A stretch of DNA of 64,000 nt from Oscillospiraceae bacterium (GTDB taxonomy: Bacteria; Bacillota; Clostridia; Saccharofermentanales; Saccharofermentanaceae), in the NCBI GenBank assembly GCA_902775565.1, contig CACYMP010000001.1, positions 186,001 through 250,000 on the forward strand, written 5' to 3'. A program made the position numbers and the translations under genes. Under the pieces are notes generated by a model that was not told the DNA's origin, searched no databases, and saw only the letters and a list, made by a program, of their open reading frames with translations. This document shows, piece by piece, positions 56,829 through 64,000 of the stretch. Every line of letters starts with the position of its first letter. Within the stretch, counting starts at the first letter, position 1.

Positions 56829-57593
56829 ATGGCTGACAATAAGTCGCTTACTGAACTTGAAGTCTACTGCAAAGCAACAGAATGCGGTATAGGTGATAAG
56901 CTCTATGCCTCAGTTCTTATAGGTGACCTTCAGGAAGCTGCCGAGCGCAGCTCGCATGCCGTTGGCTACGGAACGGATTTCCTTAAAGAGAACAGCATGT
57001 GCTGGATAATCTTAAGGATGCACATAGAGATAGACAGACTTCCCGAATGGCATGAGACCTTTAAGATCAGGACCTGGTCAACGGGTCTTGAAAAGCTCTA
57101 CTACGGAAGAGAGTTCGAGGTCTACGATTCCAAGGGCAACTGCATCGGAAAGGCCACGTCCACATGGATCCTCGCTGACTGGAATACCCACAGGCCCGTT
57201 ATCGCAAGCAAAAGACCCGAACTTCCGCCGTGCGTGGCAGAGTCTGACAAAAAGGTCTTCGGTACAAATTGTCCCAAGATAGAATTCCCGGATAAGAGCG
57301 ATGTGGCCGGCGCGGCAGACAAACCCGTGATAATCAAATATGCCGATTACACCGAACTCGACCGCAACAGGCACGTCAACAATTCAAGATATACAGCATG
57401 GGCTTACGATGCGCTTTTCAAGTCCGGATATGATGTTTCAGCCGTTAAAGAGATCTCGATCAACTATAACAGCGAGGTCAAGCAGGGCGAGAAAGTCGAA
57501 CTTTATATTGCCGATTCTGGTGAAAAACTTGCTGTTTACGGCTACAAAGACGTTGATACCAAGGTCTTTGCGGCAGAATTGAAGCTCGGTTAA
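56829..57593 (+). CDS. Acyl-ACP thioesterase
   Basis: Releases free fatty acids from acyl carrier protein. The 254-residue protein has two hot-dog folds; the second holds DRNRHVNNSRY, the family's catalytic N/H block (positions about 176-186). It resembles the plant FatA/FatB group that occurs in many Clostridia. Chain-length preference cannot be read. It is joined to the membrane protein gene upstream. A gap of 82 bp leads to the ABC cluster. Confidence 0.85.
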   Translation: MADNKSLTELEVYCKATECGIGDKLYASVLIGDLQEAAERSSHAVGYGTDFLKENSMCWIILRMHIEIDRLPEWHETFKIRTWSTGLEKLYYGREFEVYDSKGNCIGKATSTWILADWNTHRPVIASKRPELPPCVAESDKKVFGTNCPKIEFPDKSDVAGAADKPVIIKYADYTELDRNRHVNNSRYTAWAYDALFKSGYDVSAVKEISINYNSEVKQGEKVELYIADSGEKLAVYGYKDVDTKVFAAELKLG

Positions 57594-57632
57594 CAAGAAA
57601 TCTTTATATTTCTCTTTTTGTTTTGGCCTCTT

Positions 57633-57641
57633 TGTTATAAA
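57633..57641 (+). promoter_or_regulatory. Possible extended -10 promoter of the ABC cluster
   Basis: TGTTATAAA, with TATAAA at 57636-57641 and the TGn extension in a very AT-rich gap. No convincing -35. GGAGGT and the ATG follow. Confidence 0.45.
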
Positions 57642-57675
57642 ATAATAAAATATGTAAAATTGACGGAGGTCTGCC

Positions 57676-58608
57676 ATGATAGAGATCAAGAATCTTGTTA
57701 AGCATTATGGTGACATAAAAGCTCTCAACGGTATCAGTTTTACCGTTAAGGACAATGAGATATTAGGCTTCCTCGGCCCGAACGGCGCCGGCAAGTCCAC
57801 AACGATGAACATCATCACGGGATATCTCTCATCCACATCGGGCATTGTCAAGATCAACGGCCACGACATTCTTACTGAGCCTGATCTTGCAAAGAAGGAT
57901 ATAGGTTATCTGCCCGAGCAGCCACCCCTTTATCTCGACATGACGGTCACTGAGTACCTGAAGTTCATCTGTGAGCTCAAGGGTGTTCCCAAGAAAGATC
58001 ACAAAGAGCACATGGAACAGATAATGAACATGGTCGGCATCAATCTTGTGGCCGGAAGACTTATCGGCAACCTCTCCAAAGGTTATAAGCAGAGAGTCGG
58101 CATAGCGCAGGCACTGGTCGGAGATCCGCCGATCCTGATCCTTGATGAGCCTACGGTTGGTCTTGATCCTAACCAGATCATCGGTATCCGCAAGCTTATC
58201 AAGGCGCTTTCCAAGAATCACTCGATAATCGTAAGCTCGCATATCCTTTCTGAGATCCAGGAGATCGCGGACAGGGTAGTCATCATCCACAGAGGCAAGA
58301 TCGCCGCTGTCGATACCATCAAGGACCTTTCACAGAGGCTTTCCGGCTCCAATAAGCTGAAGCTTTCATTCAAGGGTCCCGCAAAAGAAGCTGCCGCAAG
58401 GCTTAAGATGGTACCCGGGGTTAAGGATGTTGTGATAAAGACGGCATCGGGTATCAGCGAGGTCGACATCGAACTCGTTGAGAATGCCACCAATGAGGTC
58501 AGGGCTAATATCACAATGACGATGGCTAAGAGCGGATGGCCTGTTCTTGAGTTCCGCTCACTCGATCCTTCGCTCGAGGAAGTATTCATGAGCGTTACAT
58601 CGGGTTAA
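57676..58608 (+). CDS. ABC transporter ATPase, GldA/CcmA-like
   Basis: 310 residues with Walker A GPNGAGKST near 35-43, the signature LSKGYKQR near 133, Walker B LILDEPTVGLDP near 155 and the switch histidine in SSHILSEI near 190. A C-terminal part of about 85 residues is typical of ABC-2 exporters. It heads a cluster with a matching permease and two membrane-anchored partners. Despite the Gld names, gliding is not implied in Bacillota. Confidence 0.93.
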   Translation: MIEIKNLVKHYGDIKALNGISFTVKDNEILGFLGPNGAGKSTTMNIITGYLSSTSGIVKINGHDILTEPDLAKKDIGYLPEQPPLYLDMTVTEYLKFICELKGVPKKDHKEHMEQIMNMVGINLVAGRLIGNLSKGYKQRVGIAQALVGDPPILILDEPTVGLDPNQIIGIRKLIKALSKNHSIIVSSHILSEIQEIADRVVIIHRGKIAAVDTIKDLSQRLSGSNKLKLSFKGPAKEAAARLKMVPGVKDVVIKTASGISEVDIELVENATNEVRANITMTMAKSGWPVLEFRSLDPSLEEVFMSVTSG

Positions 58609-58619
58609 GGAGGCATGAT

Positions 58620-59387
58620 ATGTACGCGATCTTCAAGAGAGAATTCCTTTCGTACTTCAGAACACCGGTAGGGTATGTCGCAATGGCGATCTTTACCTTT
58701 ATTTCCGGATTCATATTCTATTCACTGTTTTCCACCGGCATTGTAAACATAAGCGAAGAGATCATCTCGCTCAGGGCGCTGTTTATCGTCATAATTCCCA
58801 TCATCACCATGGGAATGTTTGCCGAGGACAGGAAAAGGGGAACCGAAGTTCTTTATTATGCGAATCCGGTCGATCTTTTCTCGGTCGTTTTCAGCAAGTT
58901 CCTTGCAGCTATATTGCTTTGTTTTGTAATGTTCATCAATGTGTTCATTCACATCATCGTTGTTGCTGCCTGCGGCGGAGAGATCGGAATCGGCGTATTC
59001 GGTTCAGTGCTCGTCTTTTTCTTCATGGCGGCACTCTTCATCGCTATCGGAATCTTCGCATCTGTCATTACGGATAACCAGATCATATCGGCTATCCTTA
59101 CGTTCATCTTCATTCTTGTAATTCAGCTGATGTCAATGATCGGTTCTTATATCGGTACTTTCGTCAGCACGATCATGGCTTACATGGGACTGAGCAATGT
59201 TACGCGTCAGAGTGCTCAATCTGCCGTCAGCGGTGCGATCTCATGGTTTGACCCGTTCGCAAAGACTTATGAATTCAGAAACGGAACCTTCTCCGTGTCA
59301 GCACTGGTATTCTGTCTTTCATTCGCGATCTTCTTCCTGTATCTGTCTTTCAGGATCCTTGAGAAGAAGCGCTGGAGCCAGAAGTAA
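58620..59387 (+). CDS. ABC-2 type permease, GldF-like
   Basis: 255 residues with six hydrophobic spans, starting with a span near 18-40, the FAEDRKRGT loop at the cytoplasmic face, and a last span ending in LRILEKKRW-like residues. It is 11 nt after the ATPase gene, with AAGGAGG before the ATG. Substrate unknown. Confidence 0.9.
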   Translation: MYAIFKREFLSYFRTPVGYVAMAIFTFISGFIFYSLFSTGIVNISEEIISLRALFIVIIPIITMGMFAEDRKRGTEVLYYANPVDLFSVVFSKFLAAILLCFVMFINVFIHIIVVAACGGEIGIGVFGSVLVFFFMAALFIAIGIFASVITDNQIISAILTFIFILVIQLMSMIGSYIGTFVSTIMAYMGLSNVTRQSAQSAVSGAISWFDPFAKTYEFRNGTFSVSALVFCLSFAIFFLYLSFRILEKKRWSQK

Positions 59388-59400
59388 GGGGGATCCGAAA

Positions 59401-60918
59401 ATGAGTATTATCAATAAATCTTCTAATAATGCAAAGAAAAAGCACGTTAATGAGAGAGCTCACCAGATGAAGATCTATTCGATCGGATCCGTTGTGCTCT
59501 TAGGTCTTATCATTTTGCTCATCAATGTTATCCTTGATGTGTTCCTTGGCAAGAACCTTACGTTTGACTTCTCTATCGAGCATTCAAATTCTATCACCGA
59601 AGCTTCCGAACAGTTCCTGGACAGTATTCCCGATGGTACGAAGATCCGTATAGTCGGACTCTTTTTAAGACCCTCATCAACTGATGAGACCCAGTATCAG
59701 CAATATCAGTACATCATTCCGCTGCTTGACGATTATGCCAAAAAGGGCAAGGGCAAGGTTACTGTCGAATATACTGATATAACCATGAACCCCGGTATAA
59801 TCAGCGAGCTCGATCCTACAGGTTCTTATGATCTTTCGAGCAAGGCCGGACAGTTTGTCGTATCCTGCAACGGAAAGCTCAATGTCATCAATCCCATCAA
59901 CTGCTATACCATCGATACCGATTATCTTGCTAAATACGATGTTTATATGGCAACCGCCAACAACACCGAATACACCTTCACGAACGCCATGATGTCGCTT
60001 GTAAAGGGTTATTCGAGCAAGGCATACGTCATTGCAGGCAACAAGGAAGTCGGTACTACTCAGCTTAAGAGAATGCTTAACGGTCTCGGAATGGAGACAA
60101 ATGACCTTGATGTTGTCTCAGGCTTCAAGGTTCCGGATGACTGCTCGCTTCTCGTTCTTAACTGCCCTGATACGGATATCACGGAAACAATGTATGTTGA
60201 GATGAAGGCTTATGTCGCAAGAGGCGGCAAGGTCATTGTTGCCGTCGGCTACAATAACGACAACGTAAATGAGCCTTACACGAATCTCAACAGATTCCTC
60301 GGTGAAATGAACATAAATATCGAAAGATGCATGGTATCCGAGAATGATCCGACATACCAGCTCAACACTCAGATCAATGATTCGCTTGCCGATATTGCTC
60401 AGGGCTTTGCCGATTTCTCTGAAGAGAAGAAGATGCATATTACTCTGGCAAGACCTCTGTCTCCCGCAAGTACCGTAAATGCTGAATTTACGACAGTACC
60501 TGTTCTTATGACCAGCAAGAAGGCTACCAGAAGCGTTGCGGGCGAAAACAACACCGCCAAGCAGATCGAAGGCGAGGCAGGTGTCATCAATGTCGCAATG
60601 TATGCCGCAAATATCGAGACAAGAGGAGAGGTATTCGTTTTCGGTACAGAGAACTTTACTTCGGATCTTTACTACTCTGAGTTCACTTTAAGCGATAAGG
60701 ATGCAGGCTTCTTCAGAGCATGCGTCAGAAGCATGGTTCCCACAACGGCAAGCTACAACATCGATATTCCGGTCAAGAAGATCGACAGCTATATGCTTGC
60801 TGAAGATAAGGCAACGACATCAATGTCCACGGTGATGATGATCGTTTTCATGATCGTTCTGCCCATTATCTGCAGTACGGCTGCAGTAATCGTTTACAAC
60901 AAGAGAAAGAACCTGTGA
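59401..60918 (+). CDS. GldG-like membrane-anchored ABC accessory protein
   Basis: 505 residues: an N-terminal span near 25-47, a large outside domain that resembles the IFT52/GldG group (SLLVLNCPDTDI region), and a C-terminal span near 475-498. It is usual beside GldA/GldF-type transporters and is thought to aid export, with no fixed function. The ATG at 59401 has AAGGGGGAT; the longer frame from 59197 lies within the permease gene and is rejected. One base separates it from the next gene. Confidence 0.85.
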   Translation: MSIINKSSNNAKKKHVNERAHQMKIYSIGSVVLLGLIILLINVILDVFLGKNLTFDFSIEHSNSITEASEQFLDSIPDGTKIRIVGLFLRPSSTDETQYQQYQYIIPLLDDYAKKGKGKVTVEYTDITMNPGIISELDPTGSYDLSSKAGQFVVSCNGKLNVINPINCYTIDTDYLAKYDVYMATANNTEYTFTNAMMSLVKGYSSKAYVIAGNKEVGTTQLKRMLNGLGMETNDLDVVSGFKVPDDCSLLVLNCPDTDITETMYVEMKAYVARGGKVIVAVGYNNDNVNEPYTNLNRFLGEMNINIERCMVSENDPTYQLNTQINDSLADIAQGFADFSEEKKMHITLARPLSPASTVNAEFTTVPVLMTSKKATRSVAGENNTAKQIEGEAGVINVAMYAANIETRGEVFVFGTENFTSDLYYSEFTLSDKDAGFFRACVRSMVPTTASYNIDIPVKKIDSYMLAEDKATTSMSTVMMIVFMIVLPIICSTAAVIVYNKRKNL

Positions 60919-60919
60919 T

Positions 60920-62410
60920 ATGAAGTCTGCCAAGCACCTGGTTATCCCGTTTATCATACTTGTACTCCTCGGCGTAGCAGCCCTGGTGTTCTATGTCGTT
61001 GACAAACGTATGAAAGAACCGGAAGTTACTTCAACAGGCGCACCTGTCGACATCCTGTATATCAGCCCGGTCGATATTGCATCGGTGAATGTTTTCCACA
61101 GGGACGGCAATCTTAACGTTAAAGTCGTGAAAACGACCTCAACAAACGGTTCAAGCGTTTATTCCTATCTTGGCGATGATAAGACCGGAGACAGCTATTC
61201 CCAGGTGGTAATGGATGAGTTTGTAGCTTCGCTTACTTCGTTTGTCGGTTGTGTTCCCGTAAAAGAGAACGCAAATCTTGCCGAATACGGTCTTGATAAT
61301 CCGGCGTTCAAGGTAACGGTAACCAAGACAGACGGTACTGCAGGCACCGTGTGCATAGGTAATCTTTCTGCCGATTCCACAAAATGCTATGTCTGCGCAC
61401 AGGGGTCTTCTGCGGTCTATCTGGTGTCTGAAAGCAAACACCGTTTTGCTTCAAAGACTGCCAAGGATATGATCGATGCAAGGGTCTTGAATGTCTCTCT
61501 GTCTGACATATCTTCTGTCAGATTTGTCAGGAAGAGCGACAACACAGAACTCTTGGCGAACTGCATTTATGATAAGGAAAATGATTCCTTCTCATTTAAG
61601 TTCACCGAGCCTTTTGAGACAGGATCAAGCGCGTATTTTGACAGGCTTATCGAATACATCTGCAGACTTGAGGCCAATGAATATGAGGATGTCTCTTTTG
61701 ATAACCTCTCGAAATTCGGCCTTTCCAGCCCGGAGATCACCATCACGCTGAAGACAAAGGATTACCGCGATCTCACGCTTTCATTCTCTTCTGTTATGAA
61801 CGGATTCTATTACGGACGCCTGAACAGCTCCGGCAAGATTTTCAAGGTCATCGCCGAGAAACTCGAAAGTATTGAATCTCCGGTTCTTGTCCTGATAAAC
61901 GAGTATGTTTTCTACGATACATGCGATAATATCGATTCTATCGATTGCGTAAGCCCTGACCGCAGGTTTACCATGAAGTTCGATGTTGCGAAAGGGAAGA
62001 CCATTTCTGACGATGGAAGCTCCGTAACTCTTGACGGCAGAAACGCGAAAGTGTCCAGCAATATGGGGCGTTCATATGCCGCGATGCTCTACGAGTCGAT
62101 CTTCTGTATCAATATCGGCGGCATCGATGCGGGAGCGACGATCGGTTCTTCAGCAGTACCGGTAACTACGATCACGATATATGACCGTAACCATTCTTCT
62201 GTTGTTTACGCATTCTACAAGAGGAATGATGATTCATATTATGTGTGCAGGAACGGTCAGTATACCAAGTTCTATGTATACGGCAGAGAATTGTATAATG
62301 ACGGAGGGACAAATACATACGATTATGGATTATGGCCCGCTTATGAGATACTTACAAAGGCGATCACGGAGCAGATCAACGGCGTCTACGACATACCGGA
62401 AAAGCAGTGA
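60920..62410 (+). CDS. DUF4340 domain protein
   Basis: 496 residues with an N-terminal membrane anchor (about 5-28) and a long, mostly beta, outside part that matches the DUF4340 pattern, including the repeated EYGLDNPA / KFGLSSPE motif near residues 115 and 272. It occurs beside GldG-like proteins in many Bacillota. Function is unknown. No good ribosome site is seen because the start is 1 nt after the GldG-like stop, so translation is probably coupled. Confidence 0.85.
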   Translation: MKSAKHLVIPFIILVLLGVAALVFYVVDKRMKEPEVTSTGAPVDILYISPVDIASVNVFHRDGNLNVKVVKTTSTNGSSVYSYLGDDKTGDSYSQVVMDEFVASLTSFVGCVPVKENANLAEYGLDNPAFKVTVTKTDGTAGTVCIGNLSADSTKCYVCAQGSSAVYLVSESKHRFASKTAKDMIDARVLNVSLSDISSVRFVRKSDNTELLANCIYDKENDSFSFKFTEPFETGSSAYFDRLIEYICRLEANEYEDVSFDNLSKFGLSSPEITITLKTKDYRDLTLSFSSVMNGFYYGRLNSSGKIFKVIAEKLESIESPVLVLINEYVFYDTCDNIDSIDCVSPDRRFTMKFDVAKGKTISDDGSSVTLDGRNAKVSSNMGRSYAAMLYESIFCINIGGIDAGATIGSSAVPVTTITIYDRNHSSVVYAFYKRNDDSYYVCRNGQYTKFYVYGRELYNDGGTNTYDYGLWPAYEILTKAITEQINGVYDIPEKQ

Positions 62411-62452
62411 AGACCGATCATGATATAAAGACAGGCACAAGGCTCAGATATA

Positions 62453-63634
62453 ATGACGACAAGCAGACCTAATAAGGATACAGGCAGAAAGACTGCCGTT
62501 AAAACAACAAAGAAACACAGTACGGGGAAAGGGCTCCTGATAGCCGTCCTCGTTTTCGCTGCGTTTCTTATCGTAAGCCTCGTTCTGATAATCTTGTTGT
62601 CCAAGAAGATCAATTCCATGGAAGGCGCTGACTCGCAGATCAAGCTTGCGGCCCAGGGCGGTTTCAACTGCGAATACTCGGAAGCGCAGAAGCTCTATCC
62701 TTACGGCGAAGGCGTAGTAAAGGTCACTAATGACCGTATCGCATATCTCACGCTCTCGGGCACTGAGATCTATACTGTCGCCGTTTCATACTCCAATCCT
62801 CAGTGCGTTGTTTTCGGTGACTATGTCGCGGTATTCGATCTCAACGGTTATTCATATACGCTGATGAACCGCGACAAGGCTCTTTACACTGCGCATACGA
62901 CCAACCAGATCAAGGCAATATCTGTCTCCAAGAAGGGATATGTGGCCATCATTACCGGAAGCGATGAGTCCAACGGTGATGTCGTTCTTTACGATGAAGC
63001 CGGAAAAGCCCAGTATCAGTGGTCTTCTTATAATTCAGGATTCCCTGTAAGCTGCTGTTTTGACAGCGAGTCCACAAAGCTCGCAGTATCCACGGTCAAC
63101 ACTAACGGTGCGGTCGTAGTTCCCTATGTCAGAGTATTCTCAATAAGCAGGGGATCAAGCAGCCTTGAAATGGCTGACAGCGCCATGTACACGGTCGAAG
63201 GCAATGTCCTTTTCATGAGCATGTGCTACAGCGGGGACAAGCTCTATTGCTTTACCGGCAACTCGATGTATGAGGTAGCAGACGGCAAACTCGTACAGAT
63301 CAATTACGATTTCTCTGCGATCGGTTACGTTAATCTCGTTGATAACAAGCTGTTCGTCACATATTCCGACGGCGTAAGCCAGCTCAGCAAGCTCGCGGTG
63401 CTGAACGGTTCGGAATCCGTTATCTATAACTCCGATATCGGCACGAAGATAAGTGCTGTTGCCGTTTCAGGCAAGCTCTATGCAATAAGCGTAGACAGAA
63501 GGATCTTCGTTTTCGATTCAACCGGCTCTATCCTCAATGATTTCGCGGTCGATGAGGATGTCATCAGGATCAATTTCCTCGCAGGCAACAAGCTCTGCGT
63601 TGTTTCCGCAAGCGGAGTCCATACCATCACTTAA
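62453..63634 (+). CDS. Membrane-anchored beta-propeller-like protein (DUF5711 type)
   Basis: 393 residues with a lysine-rich cytoplasmic start, one membrane span near 27-50 and an outside part of regular beta-strand repeats (about seven to eight blades by eye), which resembles DUF5711. The ribosome site is weak (AAGG 13 nt before ATG). It follows the DUF4340 gene after 42 nt and precedes the CYTH gene after 12 nt. A role in the same envelope complex is inferred from position only. Confidence 0.75.
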   Translation: MTTSRPNKDTGRKTAVKTTKKHSTGKGLLIAVLVFAAFLIVSLVLIILLSKKINSMEGADSQIKLAAQGGFNCEYSEAQKLYPYGEGVVKVTNDRIAYLTLSGTEIYTVAVSYSNPQCVVFGDYVAVFDLNGYSYTLMNRDKALYTAHTTNQIKAISVSKKGYVAIITGSDESNGDVVLYDEAGKAQYQWSSYNSGFPVSCCFDSESTKLAVSTVNTNGAVVVPYVRVFSISRGSSSLEMADSAMYTVEGNVLFMSMCYSGDKLYCFTGNSMYEVADGKLVQINYDFSAIGYVNLVDNKLFVTYSDGVSQLSKLAVLNGSESVIYNSDIGTKISAVAVSGKLYAISVDRRIFVFDSTGSILNDFAVDEDVIRINFLAGNKLCVVSASGVHTIT

Positions 63635-63646
63635 GGAGCGGTCGAT

Positions 63647-64000
63647 ATGGAAACCGAAGTCAAGCTGGCATTTAAAGACAGGGAAAGCCTGTGCGAAGCA
63701 GCTGCTTCTGACTGGTTTGCCGTCAATTGCACCGGCAGTTCTTCTCCCATGACTCTCGAAAACATCTATCTCGATACGAAGAACTGTGTTTTAGGCTCAC
63801 GCGGCGCCGTGTTCAGAAAAAGGCACTACACCGGCAAAGATGTTGATTGCTTTGAGTTTACTGTCAAGTGCGAGCTCAGTGTCAGTGACGGTATTGCCAA
63901 GCGCTACGAGTGGAACGTAAAAAGTCCTGACGGACATATCACTGCAGAAGAATTTAAGCGTGAAGGCGCAAAAGACGGTGACGATCCGAAGATCCTTGAA
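63647..64000 (+). CDS. CYTH domain protein, 3' end missing
   Basis: The frame is open to the last base, giving 118 visible residues. It starts with METEVKLAF, which contains the ExExK triphosphate-binding signature of CYTH enzymes (inorganic triphosphatases, adenylate cyclase class IV, thiamine triphosphatase). AAGGAG at 63633-63638 fixes the ATG at 63647. Whether a C-terminal CHAD domain follows lies outside the window. Confidence 0.85.
   Translation, partial: METEVKLAFKDRESLCEAAASDWFAVNCTGSSSPMTLENIYLDTKNCVLGSRGAVFRKRHYTGKDVDCFEFTVKCELSVSDGIAKRYEWNVKSPDGHITAEEFKREGAKDGDDPKILE

Noticed and set aside
59197..59400. Long N-terminal extension of the GldG-like protein
   Set aside because: It lies within the permease gene in another frame and has no ribosome site.

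Overview
The window looks like a chromosomal core-gene segment from an anaerobic member of the Clostridia (Bacillota). The evidence is a moderate GC content, strong AGGAGG-type ribosome sites, a perfect CIRCE operator before groES, a T-box leader before leuA, an A-type RNase P RNA, and Firmicute gene neighbourhoods such as dprA-topA-trmFO and dnaG-trmK-nif3. The purM-like gene, the glutamine synthetase and the large 2-hydroxyacyl-CoA dehydratase activase point to a gut or rumen type clostridium, but the genus cannot be fixed from the sequence. I see no insertion sequence, prophage, CRISPR array, tRNA or clear foreign island. Coding density is very high, with many 1-20 nt gene overlaps.

Layout. 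1-7718: the 3' part of priA, then a promoter and the run dapA-dapB-yajC-dnaG-trmK-nif3 (lysine/peptidoglycan precursors, Sec accessory protein, primase, tRNA methylation). 7719-10117: RNase P RNA, a Bacteroides-like purM and an aquaporin with a possible leader switch. 10140-19047: glutamine synthetase (minus), a membrane protein, malic enzyme, an Lrp/AsnC regulator overlapping an aminotransferase, prfB without the usual frameshift, an acyltransferase and a PHP phosphatase (minus). 19121-26833: M18 aminopeptidase, cardiolipin synthase, an MTA/SAH-deaminase-like amidohydrolase and a heterodimeric ABC exporter with one degenerate ATP site.

26834-30654: a leucine T-box and leuA, uppP, and an unknown gene behind a promoter whose spacer is a 16-bp perfect palindrome. 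30675-39330: a 1489-residue dehydratase activase, polA, coaE and two small membrane proteins. 39336-48322: ychF (minus), then comM-dprA-topA-trmFO and a PP2C phosphatase followed by what looks like a catalytically dead PP2C homologue. 48303-52879 (minus): queA-tgt (queuosine) and a two-component system. 53044-57593: galE, groES-groEL under CIRCE, a membrane protein and an acyl-ACP thioesterase. 57676-64000: a GldA/GldF/GldG-like ABC cluster with DUF4340 and DUF5711-like membrane-anchored proteins and the start of a CYTH protein.

Themes: replication, repair and competence (priA, dnaG, polA, topA, dprA, comM); tRNA modification (trmK, trmFO, queA, tgt); envelope (dapA/B, uppP, cls, acyltransferase, GldAFG-like cluster). 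Many promoters that can be read have a TGn extended -10 and a poor -35. The most unusual items are the PP2C/pseudo-PP2C pair, the palindromic promoter before the unknown gene and giant activase, the three-arm leader before the aquaporin, and the absence of a sigA gene between dnaG and trmK.
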